DNA of 64,000 nucleotides from Anopheles merus (GCF_017562075.2 NC_054084.1:33284633-33348632), one strand, 5' to 3'. Positions 25,301 to 40,109 are shown, counted from the first letter of the stretch. A program made the numbers and translations. Notes: generated by a model from the letters alone, not told the origin.

Positions 25301-26877
25301 GGATTATCTCAGCAGGGTGATTAAAGACTTGTCCACAGATGGAACTACCCTGGTTTAGAAGAAAATCCCAATCCCTTCTTCGTTCGACGTGTCTGATTCA
25401 TTGTGTAATGTTGATACTATCCAACATCACTAGCGTTGACGAGACAATTAGATCATTACCGCCCTTAATTCCTAAGGAACTAACTGGTAATTATATTTTC
25501 CTCTTTATTTGCCTCTCCTCCACCAACGAACCAACGATCGAAAGGTCGATCGCGTGGCGGTGATGAACTATGAGTAATAGATCTGTCGCGATGCATAAAT
25601 TATCCCCAACTCCAACACACTGGTAGCAGCTCTCCACTATCAAAGATTGTACCGGCTTTAGGATACGTTACAGATGGCGATAGCAAGGTCGATCGTTTAG
25701 CAAACATTATTAGCCGTGATGAGTATCACATTTTCACTGTTCACTGTGCTGTGCGTAGCTGGGCTAGAATTCGCATAACAAACTGGTCGTGTTTTGCATT
25801 CCGCGTACTTCCTTGTTTAGTGCGTGGAGTGGGATTTCGTTCACTCCGATCGTAGGACACAGCAAGATACGCACGATGGGTAAAATGTTAGAAATGATCA
25901 TGTTTTGTTACGTTACGCTCCACTAACGCTCCAATTGACGTGCGGTGAGATCGAGAGTGTGAGATTAGCGCGAAAAACCTGCGCGTACATGCCGCCATTT
26001 TATCGGGCCAGCAAATTAATGCCCGCAATTGTATTCAAACGAGATGCTGGGATGCGATAGAACGGCTGCTGCTGCGTTAATCTCGCTGTTCGATGTGAAG
26101 CACTGCGGGTTTAGGTTCGGATTCGTTCTGAGCGTTGGAAAGAGTTCCGTCTCACGTGCGCAATTTCTCACTCAGTTGTTCGGTAGACCGCTGACGTGGA
26201 GTACTAGCGTGCCTAGGACGTTGCGGTAGTCAGTTGCCGGCTTCAGGGGCAGTACACAGCACACGCCGGAGAACCGTTCTGGCACGATAACGTCGTCGCC
26301 GTTTGGGAGGCATTCAGTCGAGGTAACCTTTGGGATGTTAGGGATGTAAGGGATCTGGCAGTTGTTTTCGTTTCGTGTGGTCTTTGTTTGTAAATAAGGT
26401 GCAGCTGGTGTCGGTAAGATTAGAATCAATCGCAAAATGAGGGGAAGCACCCGCGGAGCCGGCCAGCTGCACCGAAATTGGGTCAGAAGAGTGCCAGTAC
26501 CCAAGGTGCACTTACCGAGTGAGGATCGGGGAAAAGTGTGAATATTTTCTAAAGATGAACTCTTTGGTTTCGAGGATTTGTTAGTTAAAAGGGTTATTAT
26601 CAATTTCTTATATTTCTTTTACAACTGTTACAGTTTTTTGAAGATCTTGAGTGAATGTGCGTAACAAAAAGCTTTTATAGAGGAGTGACATAAGGCTACA
26701 CTGACGTATTCGAATCGTTTCGGACATTGGCTTTTGTAGCAATCATCTCGTGCCAATACTCTGTGCGAAAAACCTTGAAAACGCAAATTGCCAATAAAAA
26801 GAAGAACCCAACACCCACGCCAGGTGAAAGTGTGCACTAGGGAGAAATACTTCCGATACGTTCCGAATGTGCCGAAG

Positions 26878-29800
26878 ATGAACGTCCAGCAGAGTGAAGT
26901 GCGCAATCCTAGACCCACGAACAACGTCAGCAATCCGACTGCAGCCATGGCGGCGACGGCACTGGCAATTACGACGACCGCCAACACCACCAGCTCATCC
27001 GGTGCGTTCGGCTGCTGCCCGACGGCCAACGGTGAAAGCTCCTCGATCGACGACTCGATCGAGCTGAACGACAGCCAGGAGGGCGGCAACAACAACACGC
27101 TGTACCATAATGGGCTGCTCGAGAAGCAGGACTATCACTTCCCGAAGCGGCCGCCGGTCGATATCGTGTTTCGCGACATTCGCTACGATGTCAAGCGTTT
27201 CAACATTGCCAAGGCAAAGTTCGGTAAGTATGTTTGGGGGGAGTTTCGGACACGGACGGGTTGGGATTTTATGTGCGTAGGTCTGCGAGGGATTAAGAAG
27301 ACGGTGTCTCGCAACGGACTTACCTCGACCTTAGGCGGTTTTGGCATCAATGCGTGGTCCATGGTCAAATATTCTGTTGACACTTCGTACCGTTAGGTGT
27401 TGCATGTGGACTGGGGGGTAGTCTGGACGCATGCCCGGTTTCGAAAACCTGTATCAATTTGGTCAATCGCGCTGCAAAGTCGTTAGTCCAGTGGATCAAA
27501 TTCCCACAGCACTGGTGCGCCTTAAACGAGTTTGCTTCCAGTTAATCTTAATTTGCGTCAGCCAGGTTGTTTTTTTTTGGAAAACCTTGCTTGTCTTCTG
27601 AAAACAAAGCAAAGTGGACCTTCTTCTCCCTTTCGAATCTGTTGCTAAAGCAGCTGGAAACCAACTTTGGAGTGGATTTCATGGTGAGAAACTGATCCAG
27701 CGACTTCAAACGATAGGCAAATTCGATTGAAAGCGTTTGCCAACTGTCTGATAGCACCGAGGAGCTAAGGTTTCGTGCATTTAAATTCGGAACAGCACTT
27801 TAATGATGAACCTTTTCAACCGGCATGATACAATCTAAGCTGAAATGCCCTTCCAAATACCATTTCATGGAGTCTGTACGGACGAGCAGCCACGCAAACA
27901 GTGTTATGCATTATTTATTTCTACCTTGCTTGCGGTGGGCTGAGTTTGAAAATCACCGCTTTGATGAGGTAGCGCACCCGGCGAAGCATATCCGCTAATT
28001 ACGATTATCAACCCAGTCAATGATTACGATTACGCCGTGGCGAGAATAAAAGTGTTCTAAATGATAAATGCGGAGTGGTCTCTGCAATCGGCAGCGAAGT
28101 GGAATAAAATAAATACTAAGTATACTATTACTTGACCAGTCATTAGCACAGTAAAGCGTTGTAGTAACCCTCGTGCCGCTGTAACATCAGAAGCTTAACA
28201 TCATCATAACCGGTCACGAACGCTGCTACCAAGATAGTTGGGTGCTGTAACAGGCTTGCGGGAATGGATTGAAAACAAATAAATCCCTCTAATGAATGGC
28301 ATAAGATTAGGCGTTAATGACCGCTGCATTCGTTGTCGTGCAGTTCATTTACACCGCCACAGCCGGTGGGATCTCTGAAGCTGGACGAGAGGCAGTAAGG
28401 AATATTCAAATGTTCTTACCCATTACTTTCAAAGGGATGGTTTACTGGTTCAAAGCCACCAAGGAGTTGGCATTATTAGCATAGCCCCATGGTGTTGATG
28501 GAGTGATGATGAGTATTAGCATTCCGGTTTGTTGGCACAGTTATGCAGGCAATCTTCCCGTCAGTGGGGCTGGTTTTATAGCGTGTGCACTTGAGGCATT
28601 TCGCACGTGAGCGTGGATTCCCTCGTGATCTGTCGATCGATCGCAGTGGTTTCCGGTGAGAATTTCCTCTGGTCACTTTTTGCAATGCTGTTCGGGTGAC
28701 TTTTGCTGGGGATTACAGCATTCCAGTGCAAAGAAAAGGCTTTAAGTCGTGATGTTAGAATAACATGAATTTCCACTGAAAACCTGACAGTTCGTATGAA
28801 ATCCCTGATTGTAAAATCCAGTATTTCAGATTGGAGAGGGTTTTTTCGGACCAGAGGGGCAAACATGTTCTGCACTTGAAGGAGTTTTCACAAATGCACT
28901 TATTAGAGAGTGTTTACGTGTCAAATGGTTGGGATATAAGAAAAATTGTATTGCTGAATAAGCAAGTTAATCCTTCTATTTTTGTATGAAACGATATCTT
29001 CCAACACGAAACACTTCAATAATTGAGGCAAGTAGCGCTACAAAAGTACAGGACAGCAGGAAACTGCATCACACAAGGACGTCCTACTTCCGATGAGCCC
29101 ACCGCGCACTGGGCGTAATGCAGGCGAAGGTGTCAAGGTGGTTATGTCGGTTAGGTGGTCAGGTTAGTGCCTAACTATGCCTGCGGGCAGATTTCATTCT
29201 AATGAGAACCGTACGCTGTAACGTGAGCCAAGAACGTTTGGACCAAGACACAGACACATACTTACTCTCTACCTGAAGTACGGAATATGTTCTAAGTCTT
29301 GTTGATTGCTTCATCGATGTACGAGGGTTGTTCTAACAGAACACACAAACCGAAACGCCCTCACGTAGCAAAAGTGGCCTCGTTTCTTTTTTTTGCGCAA
29401 TCTTTTCTTCTCTCTTTATCTCTGGTCTGGTCTGGTCGGTATCACACACAGCGCCATAAAAAAACCAACTTGCCAATCCAAGGTGGTCCAGTCGATGCAA
29501 TCAGAACGGATGTGTGTGAGCACATAGTGCGAGGAGTGTGCGGCTGGCGCCTTCAAACACGATGTATAAACATTTCGAGGTGAATTGCTTCGTGCGATGG
29601 ACGATCATTAGAGCGTGGTTAGGGCCTGGGTTAGTAGTGGTGGTGGCAGTACATTCATAAAAAAAGCTCTTCCAGTGTTGCCAGTGTGTTACGCACGCAC
29701 GAAGGGCGGTTATGTGTGGTTGCATAGCTCTCCAACGAGCTCTCAATGTTGCGCTGTCGCCCACCCCCTTTATGTGTGCATAGCGATCGATAATTATAGA

Positions 29801-32800
29801 GCATGCGTCCCTTAGCTAGCCTGGTGCATACAGCCGTGACTGCGCCGGCTTACTCCAAAGATGTGGTACTGGACCATGCAAAAGAACCCGTTGTGCGTTA
29901 GAGAAATCAGTGAGAGTGATAAAATGCGCATTGCTTTGGCTGATAATTAAAGACCAGCGGTTGTGGAATGGTTCCCAGTACGTTGCTCTACAACAGCTAT
30001 CCTTCTCCAAAACCTCAGAAATTGCGATCGCAAATCGATGCTAATTATGGAATCGAGATCCGCCCTAGTTGCGTAATGTGTTGCAAAGGACGCAGCCATG
30101 GATAATCGTTTGCTTCCTGAGAGTTGAGTGTTACCTACCATATGTTTTGATCGTTTGCAAAATAAAAACAAAAACCCCCGTTCATCGATACCAACCGGGA
30201 AAAATGCCCCAATATAAACCCAAACGGTTTGATGTTCTGTAACGAGAAAGAAGAATCAGCAGACCAGAATACATTAACCTCCCATCGTCGTGTCCGATGA
30301 CTTTTCGTATTTTTCGGTGCAAATTTAAACCCTATCAATATTCAGCACCCCGAAGCAAACCGGTTCCGAGCAAGAAGGAGGACACCGTAGAATCCAGGGC
30401 TGCCAGTTTGGTCCGAAAGAGCATCGAAATCCACCGAAAGCCGCTCCACGCTCCTAATAACGATCACACACATATGCAAATCTTCCACCCAATCTTTGGA
30501 AACAGTCATCCACTTTTGTGAACCTTTTTTTGTGTGAAATGTGTTTGCTGGGGTGAAGGAAAATTGAACAACAAGCTATAAAGCCACACGTTTTCGGTAG
30601 GGGAGCCCGGGTTGCACAATCGATCGTCCCCGAGGGTCGGTCCACCATCGAATAGTTTCCAGTCATTATTTATGATGGCTTTTGAAGCGAACGGTGCATT
30701 TGGTAACAATTTGCAAACGGTCAATCGGTGCGAGCTCTTGACCTAAAAACGCCAGAATTTCCATCGGTTCGTTTCGAGTTGGAGCTGCCGACCCAGCCGA
30801 CCCCCGGCAACTTCGCCGTGGAGCAAACCGCACGCAGGCACGTGCGCAAAGCGTAGAATCATTACGCGGAGCGCTGCGGACGCATCTTCCACTTTCCAAG
30901 TGAATGCATTCCACCTGGTATGGTGTCTCTCTTTCTCTTTCTCGGTTGCGTTGCAGAGGTCGCCTGTTTGCCAAGCGAGCCTCGAGAGCTTGGTGCATGT
31001 GCGTTAGATGAGGTAATGCAGGTGATTATCCACATAAATCTCGTACCAGTGCGAGTGAAGGCTTATCAATGTGCGTACGGTGGAATATGGCATGGAGTAG
31101 AAACAGGGGCTCCTCGCCTGCTGTTTTTGCATACCGAACGCACCTTGACGTAACTCAATCCACGCGCTCCGATGGGAGGTGTCAATGATCTTGAAATAGA
31201 AGCTCACACCTACCAGCGAGATGCAGCGCTCGATGGAGCTGAAGGTGGGCAGGTGTCTGGTGAACTTGAGAAGCCTTGGAGTAAAAGAAAACATTCCGCA
31301 TCTTCTCCAGTAGCTAGTAACAATTGAATGTGGCGTGCAATGCGTTAAAATCGATCGCACTTTAGCCTCAAACATGAAGTTGTTAGGAAGATCGTTAAAC
31401 AAAATGGACCTATTTCTCCAATTTTACGTAGTTCGCTCACGCCGCATCTAACGTTCGGGGTAATTTATTGTATTTTTATAGCATGTACGCCACCGGGCAG
31501 TTGCTACAGTGTAAGATTTATCATCCAATAAAATGTTTATGGTGGGTAAATATATCAACAAATTCCACCGAACGTCGATTGATTTGAAGTAGGTATTAGG
31601 CAGGACAGGTGATCATATACTTCTCGAACGAGTCGGCATTTGCCGCACCGATCGATCGTACATCACCAGCAGCAGCGTGTTAACCTTGGCATCGATCGTG
31701 AATGAACGGTCCCTTGGTTGCCGCGCTGAAACCTTCCTCATCATCACATTCTACGTACTGTTTGATCATAATTAATGTCAAAACTAGACACTAAATCCCA
31801 ACCGAACCATTCCGGCAGACGCTCGTCGGAATGGAATGGTGCCTGCTGTCAACAGAACAAGAAGCATTTACACTGTGCCAATATTGAACCAGACGACGAG
31901 AAAGACATCAACCGCGCACTATAGGGTGGTTCTGGTTTGGGCGGCACTCTTGTGAGAGAGTTCCGCTTGCAGCCACCCATCTCGCGCCATTCGCAGAGTT
32001 CAATTGGAGTTCAATTAATTTAAAAAGCAGCCGACGAGAAATGACCTCCGCCCGTACGTACGCGTTCAGATCGTACGTTCATTGTCGTCTGACCAATCCT
32101 TGAGTGTGTCTGCTTCTCAAGACGCTTCGTCGGAGCATGACGGCTAGGAGTGGATGGAATGGAGAAAATGTGATGAAATTACGCATGATTTGCGAGGGAC
32201 AGCCAGGTCGCACAAGCAGCAGGGTGGAGCAGCGAGTAGTTCGTTTCTTACGCGCCCTTCTCAGCCAGCACTCTCCTCCGGTACACTTGAATGTCGTTGG
32301 CCGGAAGAAAGGTTCACGCGCGTATGCACTAACCCGCTGCATACGAGTTGAAGTTGGGCTGGTTGTGCTTTGCTTACAGTGTGCACAAATGCAGATGCAT
32401 TTTTTGCCATCAAATGTTCGGGGAAAGGGAGGGAAAACGTGCTAGAGGAAATAATTGCACTTTCTAATGCCCGGGCGAAATGGTGGCGGTTGGATTTTCT
32501 TTGCCACCACCACCGTCATCGAGATTGTGAAGTTTTCTTCCGCCTTTTGCAGTGGACGATGATCGGTGCGGAAGCGGTGTATCGATAGCCGTCGACCGCA
32601 TCGTGGCGAAGGGAGTCCCGCACGTGCTGGCGTCTCCGTGCAGGGCCTCGGGAATACCTCGGTTGCATAATTCCAGGCAGCAGTGGCCGAGCTTCCTGCA
32701 GCATCGCAGCAAGCGGTTAGCGAATCGTGTAACGCCACGGAGGCAGGATTCCACGTGTTCGTCCGATCGGTTGTCGTCTAAAACCCGGAACTTACGGGTT

Positions 32801-35800
32801 AGCAACAGTGGAAGAGTTGGATATTGAAGCGGCTTACCACAAATCTGGAATTCGTTGGAAAGTATTATAGCGACTCCCTTTTATGGTGGCTGCTTCCATG
32901 TTTATCTCGATGTAAATTTATGCTCCCAATAGGCTTTAAAAGCGTAAGGGTAATCCCTGCGGTTCAACAACAGAACGATCAAAACCCCAAAAAACCTAAA
33001 CCTAAACCGAATCGCCGATTCTTGGTGTGGCTCTATAAAAACCAGTTCTGGGCTTTTTTAAAGGTTTAAAATCAATGTTGGAAACCTGTTTCTTTGCAAT
33101 AAGTAAATGAGCTTGGCATACGTTTAGACTGGGTACATCGGCCAGCAGGAACTTGATGATTATTTTAGGGCGAATCTTGGTATGTTGCCTAGTAACAACA
33201 GCCAAATTGGGTATTTTTTTATTAATTCTTCCTCAATTGAAAGCAAAAACGGGGAATTAAAATGCTTCTTCGACAATATCCTGGAGCTCAATTAATCTTG
33301 AATCTTTCGATGGAATTTGAAGCTTGCGGGGTTAATGCTTTGTGCGATCATTGGAAATCACTGTGTGATCGATGGTATATTGAAGAGCGTTTCATCGTCG
33401 ACTGGTTGAGAAGGTCTTCGATATCGACCCCAGAGCAGACCGTGAAATAGCGCGAATTAAAGCTTCCAAATTGTTTCGTTCGATCGACCTTGAACGGTGA
33501 TAAAGTTAGTCGATTTCGAAGCCGCATGGATTCCTCGTCTGACGCAAATTGGGCGCAACGATGATCTCACGGAAAATATATACGAACGAGGAGAAAAATG
33601 CAATAACTCCACGACTGGAATGTTTTGTTGCTACTGTAATACAATACAACATGGAAATAATATCCTCTTATTAAATTCACGTTTTCGTTTTATTAATTCT
33701 TCCTCATCTTTCATTCGTCGCAGAATCAAAAGAAATTCTTCATGGCCTTAACGGGTCATTCAAGTCGGGCGAGCTGACAGCAATTATGGGCCCGTCCGGT
33801 GCGGGCAAGAGCACGCTGCTTAACATTATGGCAGGTTATGTGTAAGTAGTGAGGCAGCAGTGATCTTTCCTCCACAAAGCCCAAACCCATCATCAACATC
33901 ATGTTTGCACATTTTCTTCCAACTCCCGACAGGTCGTCCGGCGTGAGCGGCATGGTGCAGGTGAACGGAAAGAGCCGTTCGCACAACTCGGAAAGCTTCC
34001 GCAAGCTGTCCTGCTACATCCAGCAGCACGACGCCCTGCGACCCTGGCTGACGGTGACGGAGGCCATGACCTGTGCGACCCATCTGAAGCTCGGCTTCGG
34101 CATCGGCATGGCCGAGAAGCGCAGGCTGATCGAGAAGATTCTGTTCATGCTCGGGCTGGAGCAGAAGGGCAACACGCCAACGATGGGCCTGTCGGGCGGG
34201 CAGAAGAAGCGGCTAGCGATCGCGCTGGAGATGATCAGCAATCCACCGATCCTGTTTCTGGACGAACCGACGACCGGGCTGGACAGTTCGTCCTGTGCGC
34301 AGTGCATTTCGCTGCTGAAACGGTTGGCTCAGGACGGACGGACGATCGTGTGCACGATCCACACGCCGAGTGCGCTGCTGTTCGAGATGTTTGATCAGCT
34401 TTATACGGTGGTGCAAGGGCACTGCTTCTATCAGGGGCCGACGAAGGAGATGCTCCCGTTTCTCGGTGACCTTGGCTACCACTGTCCGAGCTATCACAAT
34501 CCGGCTGATTTTAGTGAGTCTTGCGATGAAGATGCTTTACTTGGGTGGGATGTTTCTAACAAGCCATTTCTTGTGCTCTTTCTCATTTTCCAGTGATGGA
34601 GATCGCTGTTGGCGAGTACGGAGCTGATGTTGGTAAGGTGATCAAGGCGGCACTCAAGAAATATTACGAAATCAGCAGCCGCTGCATCGAGCTAGATTCG
34701 ACATTCGACGACAACGGTAAGCTTCTTCGACGTCACCCCCTTCGAGATCGGGCCTTATCGGCACTTCCTCTGCCCTGCTTTGCCGTGCCATCTTTAGATC
34801 GGAGCGCGGTGACCTCCGCGTCTTTGGCCGGTTCTTGCACTTAACGCGCGCGCACATGTACAAACTATTAATTACACACTGCGCGTGAACACGGGTAGGG
34901 CGGCAAGCCAATTTCATCAGCCTTAGAAGTGGCTTGCTCGCTCGAGGACGAGCCTTCGGATCAATCATTGAACTGAGTGCTTTAGTGCACACCCGAGACC
35001 ACCCTGCAAAGCCCGGCCAGTTGGGTTTAGATAGAAACGCAACACCTTGGAGCAACCCTTTTAACCACATCGCGGCCACGAATTGCACACTGCAACTTAC
35101 CTTCTTGGGTCGATCAGCATCACATCATAACCGATCGATAGATAGTTGTTTTCTCCTGTCGCTGTCTCCAGTTTCCATTGTAACATTGATTGGTTTGTTT
35201 GCCCAATCACAGGGCAGGGCTTGGTCATTTGCGATGTTTGCGCGTTGTGTACAACCTACCGTCAGGCTGGTAATTTAAATTTCCCAATTCATTAGCGCGT
35301 AATTAATGGCATATCCGGGGTAAAGATCATGACGCCCTGCTTGTCTTTGCTTGGTTTGGAATCCTCATCAGCTGGGTTGTTTCTGTCAGTTGTGCCTTCC
35401 TGGTGTGACATTTCACACGCAATATTTTTATTGTAATGTTGGTTTTAGCAGGTGGTTGTAGCTTCAATATTGATTCTGGAACTCCACACATTGTCACAGT
35501 AATTTACAGTAACAGTGTGTACGAGGTTAGGTGTATTGTTTTGATTCTTCTAGAATTATGATGCAAACGACTTGCCTGAAACCCGGTTTTTGAGGTTTGA
35601 ATTGGAAGTGAGGTTGAGAAAGATATTTTAAGCAAACAAACGAAATAAGAAACAAAACCCTCACAAACCACTGTAAAATCCTTGAAGACCTTCAGTCCCA
35701 ACCGAATGTCACACCCTTTGCTGATTGTTTCGGCACACAGGTCAGCCATAAAAGGTTTACTAATTGATTAAGAGATTGGAGCCTCCGTAACTCCAAGCCA

Positions 35801-38800
35801 ACCTCTTCTTTATGACGGCGCAAAAGAGTCGGTTTATTGTCGTTTCAATTCTTACCTCATGCATTCTAAACATAATGTGGCCGATGGTGTCTTTCAGAGT
35901 CATCTTCAATGGCACCCAACAGCAGCAGCGAGGTGCTAATTTTGTTACTGTGTCGCATATTCCAGAAGAACGCAGGCAAGCCACGCGCGCGTATATATGG
36001 CGAGACTTAATTATATCCAAACAAAAACCCGGGACACACTTTTGACAAGCTGCCGGTTGGCCTGTTCGATGAGCCCAGAGGAGCAAACAAAACTGCGCTG
36101 AGCCTGTTGGAAAATACAAACACTCGCTGCTGGCTTTCAGTTGGTTCGGTTGAATCCGTTTGGCGGGAAAAATGATTGTGTGTGTGTTTTTGCGCTGGGA
36201 ATTCTTTGCTCACCAAACACGACCAAGCACGGCGTGGCGTGGACTGGTGCCCGCGACACGTTTATTGTCCGTTTTCCAGTTTCGCCTTCCTTATTGCTAC
36301 AAAGTCAGCAGCCCGTGACAGTTTGTGGGGTGGCTTTTGCTTCTTCCTTTTACTTTGCTATAGCTATTTATGCTTGGCTATACAAATGCTGACCGTAGCA
36401 AACAATCTGGTTTGGAAACATTGGTAAAAAAAAGAGTCCGACTCCACACACTGTCCCAGATTGGTTGGAATAGATAAAAGGTCGCTAATTTGTACCTTTC
36501 GCTCAATTAAGTCGGACACACACACGGAGAGTCGATTGAATTTGGTACTTCCCAGGGTTGAGTGTGATCGCTACAATCGCCCCCCGAAAGCGCTCAGCGG
36601 ATCAGTTTGCTAAGATTTTCAAAAAGCGCCAGCCATTGATTTAATGTCCCATTCACCGTTTATTGCTGACCTTTGGTGTCTATTTTTCCCTCTCTCATTC
36701 TCTTTCTTTTTTTTGCAGTAAAACTGATGGAAAGCTACTCGATCGGTGGCGGTGGCAAGGCGGAAGAGATGTGCAAGCTGCAGAAGCAGCAGGAAGCGCT
36801 GGACAACTCGTCGTACGAGGAGGATGACATCTTCTCCAAAACGAAACCCGCCTCGCTGGTGATGCAATTTTTGCTCCTGTTCTACCGGAACTTGCTCATG
36901 ACAAGGCGGAATTATGTAAGTAATGCGAGCGATTGGAAGACGTTAGACACACCATTGTGAAACTGATCGGTGTTTCAAGATCATGCGCCACTAAATAGAG
37001 CGTTTTAAAATTAATGCCTGGAATGAGTACTATTCCTCCTTCCCAGCATTTTTTCCGATGCGTTCCCATTGTTTGGTGCCTGCTGTGTTGTCAGTCAGGT
37101 TTATTGACAATCCTCAATTAAAAACGAGTGTTCCACATTTCAAACCACCTCCCGGCCGCTTTTACGGCCTGTGTCTGAATGGTGATTGTTGGGAAGGGTG
37201 ATGCGTGTTGGTTTTATGTGTTCCCGGTTGGTGGATTGTTTTGTATCCAATGCTCACACGTTGGTTAATTTTATTGGTTAAATAATCATAATAGCGTGTA
37301 GATAATTGGTACCGTGTAGAAGGGTTTTCGCCGGTTGCTAAATTATACCCCAATCAATCCATCCGATCGTGCGATGGAGATTGAGTGTGAGTGCGAATGA
37401 CGGCTGTCGATCGATTGTGTTGCGACTGTGTTAGAAAGCATTTGTGATTCAGGCTTTCAGAACAAGGAACGGGAAACTAGTTCAAGTGCGCTGCATTTGC
37501 AAATGAAGGTGGCTCAAGGTGACCAATAGTAGCGCTCAATGGGGACAGCTAATCGTTAGGTAGCTCATTCTTCATTTAATCGCTCTAATTTTGTATCCAC
37601 CTCCTTTTTCTTAGTTCCTTTTGTTCTGTAGAATCATTGCCCATGCGGCAGTGGCCACGATCTTCGGCTACCTGTACCTTGGTGTCGGACCCAACGCTAA
37701 CCAGGTGCTGGCGAACTATGTCTACCTTTACGGATCGATGCTGATGATGGTTTATACTGGAAAGATGGCCGTCGTGCTTTCGTGTAAGTGTATTCATCCT
37801 CAAGAGGAAGAAAGCGGGTTTTTTGAAACTGTGTTTTTTTACTTCAACATCTTTTTCGTCTCCCTCCAGTTCAAATCGAGATGGAATCGCTAACGAGAGA
37901 GCATTTCAACCGGTGGTACAAGCTCGGCCCGTACTTCCTGTCCGTGCTGGTTCTTGAAATTCCGATACAGGTAAGTCGGGGCAATTGCTGGTGAAAGTGT
38001 TGCAATGATGATTATGGAAAAAAAAAACTGAACGTCCCCCCGCTCTTCAGAAACCATTCACATGCATTGTCTTCCTTTTGAGGGTTTTGCTTTTGGATTC
38101 AAGTTGGAGTTCAAGTGTTGCATGAATCACACGAACCAATGTCCATGCGCCATGACGGGCAGATTTTTCGTAGCACCTTAAGTGATTAATTTTTTTTTGT
38201 GTGTGTGTGTTTTGTTTTACTTCTCGGTTTTGTTTTGGTACGGCTTTACTCCGGCATCGGCAGATCTGTTGCTCTCTCATTTACGTCGTGATCAGCTACC
38301 ATCTAACGGGCAACTACGTAAACATGGAGCGCTTCTGCATATTCGCGCTGTTCTGCGTGGCCGGTTCGATCTGCGCCCAGTCGTGGGGCTTCTTCGTCGG
38401 AGCAACGCTGTCGGTGAAGGTAAGTGGTGACAAGATGATGCAACGTGAGTTTGAGGCGTTAAGCTAAATAAAGGGTTTCAATGAGTTGCACAATCAAAAA
38501 GGAAAAGAGATAGAGAGAGAGAGAGAGAAAGAGAAAATAAATGATTGTGATAGACACTGATACTGAAGATTAGGAGATAATGTTGAATGGCCTGAATGTC
38601 CTCTGGTAGTGCTTAAAACTGATATATGTTTGTAGTGAATTGAACATTCCTTCACTGAAATGTCGTATAAGCGTATTGTTGCGGAGTATTCAGTAATACT
38701 TTCATCAATTTCAATTTTTCAATTTCAATACAATCATACAACTCTTAAACACTCAAAACCCACAAATCATGCTAAGCTCATTTGCTTTCTTTGTCATTTA

Positions 38801-39430
38801 AAAAATATGGCAATTTAATTAGTGACAGTTTATCAGAAAATCAACAAAACCATAATTTAATTTAGTTGCAGCCGCAACATTCGATCCAACCCTGAACGTT
38901 CGTGCAAAGGTTGCATGCAACCCTGCGGTGCAAGTTGTATGGCAGTTCAATTTTTAGCACGCTAGATGGCGCTGAAGCTAACCGCCTTTGCAAATCCGTT
39001 ACTATTTTCAAATAATTTATAAAAGAGCCATTCAAAGACTAATTTTATTATTTTTTCTCCCCCTCCTTTTGACTACTTCTTCCAGCTCGCCGTATTTATC
39101 GGTCCAATTTTGGCGGTACTGTTCTCCGTGTTTGGCTTCTGCACCCGGTACGTCGACATTACGCCCGTGTTCAAGTGGATGTGGCACATCAGCTACTACC
39201 GGGCGAGCTTTCACGGCATAATGAACTCGGTGTACGGCATGAACCGGGGCGATCTGCACTGTCCGGAGACGCAGATCTACTGCCACTTCAAGAACCCGGT
39301 CCTGTTCCAGAAGGACATGGACATCGAGCACGTGGACATGCAGTCGAACTTTGTGCTGATTATGCTGATCATCATCACGATGTACATCAGCACCGTGTTT
39401 GTGCTGTGGTACAAGCTGAACAAGCGATAA
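26878..39430 (+). CDS. ABCG half-transporter B (ABCG1/4-like)
   Basis: Nine coding exons: 26878-27223, 33724-33841, 33933-34513, 34594-34716, 36719-36915, 37615-37783, 37870-37970, 38264-38419, 39086-39430 (711 aa). ATG 26878 is the first ATG in frame. The N-terminus is a low-complexity Ala/Thr/Ser/Asn tail of about 85 residues, the longest in the array, followed by the first ATPase strand (VDIVFRDIRYDV). Walker A GPSGAGKST is at 138-146, signature LSGGQKKRLAIA from 241, Walker B ILFLDE (Asp265, Glu266) and H-loop His298. The H-loop reads IHTP where A and C to E have IHQP. The TMD includes the FQIE-type start of span 3 and the CPETQIYCHF cysteine loop. Acceptor 37615 was chosen over 37632 because only it keeps the frame; the link before span 1 is then one residue shorter than in the other four. 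Expected role: ATP-driven lipid or sterol export as a dimer. Confidence 0.9.
27224..33723 (+). other. first intron of ABCG gene B
   Basis: A 6.5-kb phase-1 GT-AG intron (GTAAGT ... TCGCAG) after the N-terminal exon, at the same place as in genes A, C and E. No internal gene or phase-compatible exon was recognised. The DNA is of mixed composition with short A- and T-runs. Confidence 0.8.
34717..36718 (+). other. fourth intron of gene B
   Basis: A 2.0-kb phase-1 intron in the linker between ATPase and membrane domains. It ends with a strong polypyrimidine tract and GCAG. Nothing else is recognised in it. Confidence 0.8.
36916..37614 (+). other. fifth intron of gene B
   Basis: A 699-bp phase-0 intron just before the first membrane span, where gene D also has a phase-0 intron after an RD/RN dipeptide plus one residue. 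It ends CTTTTTCTTAG. A second AG at 37630-37631 would break the frame. Confidence 0.75.
38420..39085 (+). other. last intron of gene B with GA run
   Basis: A 666-bp phase-0 intron at the position shared with genes A and C, in the segment between spans 4 and 5. It holds a GA-rich run at about 38512-38535. Confidence 0.8.
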
Positions 39431-40109
39431 ACCCGAAGCGATTGGCGGGTATAGGCCATCGTTTTTATTAATTATTTTGCCGTCTCTTAGCCAACCAGCA
39501 GTATGTTAAGGGAAAAGCCTAAAAGGGAGAGCTAGAATCTTGCAATCTTGTTATTGGAAAGCAAACGAAGAATGGAATAACGCACTAGAATTGTATCACC
39601 CAACCCAACACCCAAGAATCTGCAAAGAATGAATGCGCACACTTAGCCCAAGGGTAGACGAAGTGTAGAACACATGTGTGTGGTTGTGTAGATTTGTAAG
39701 TTTAGCAATCGATATCTGTGATCAAATGCACTAGCAAATGGTGTTTTGCTGTTGTTTCTTTTGTATACCATATACTGTATGGAGAATGTGGAGTTTAATC
39801 GAGTTTTTATATACATGTAGTAATATACACCAAGTTTTTGTACTTTTTTTGTAGACAGTGGTTTGTTCCATGTTCAAGACCACGAATTGGCCAAGAATCT
39901 TCAGTGCTAGCTAGATAGCACGACAGAAAGGGTGTGAAGGTTTAGAGTGTATTAGGAGGAATGTGAATAAGATATGACAAAAAAGCATCACAACATTATC
40001 GTTCCATTATCTTCGGTGAGACAAACAGAGTGCGTAAAGGAACGAGAAAAAGAACGTGTAAATATTAGAAATAGTTTATCCGCCGTTAATCCACTGGTGA
40101 TTTTGCAAC

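Larger units (their letters stand above)
21739..26633 (+). other. possible leader intron of gene B
   Basis: Proposed 4.9-kb intron joining the leader exon 21266-21738 to the exon that carries the gene B start codon. It contains a 15-C run at 21911-21925 and a CTG run at 22279-22301. No coding sequence was recognised in it. A different first exon may be used. Confidence 0.3.

Noticed and set aside
37621..37631. Acceptor TTCTGTAG for the sixth exon of gene B
   Set aside because: It breaks the frame; the upstream CTTAG at 37614 preserves it and gives the conserved residues before span 1.
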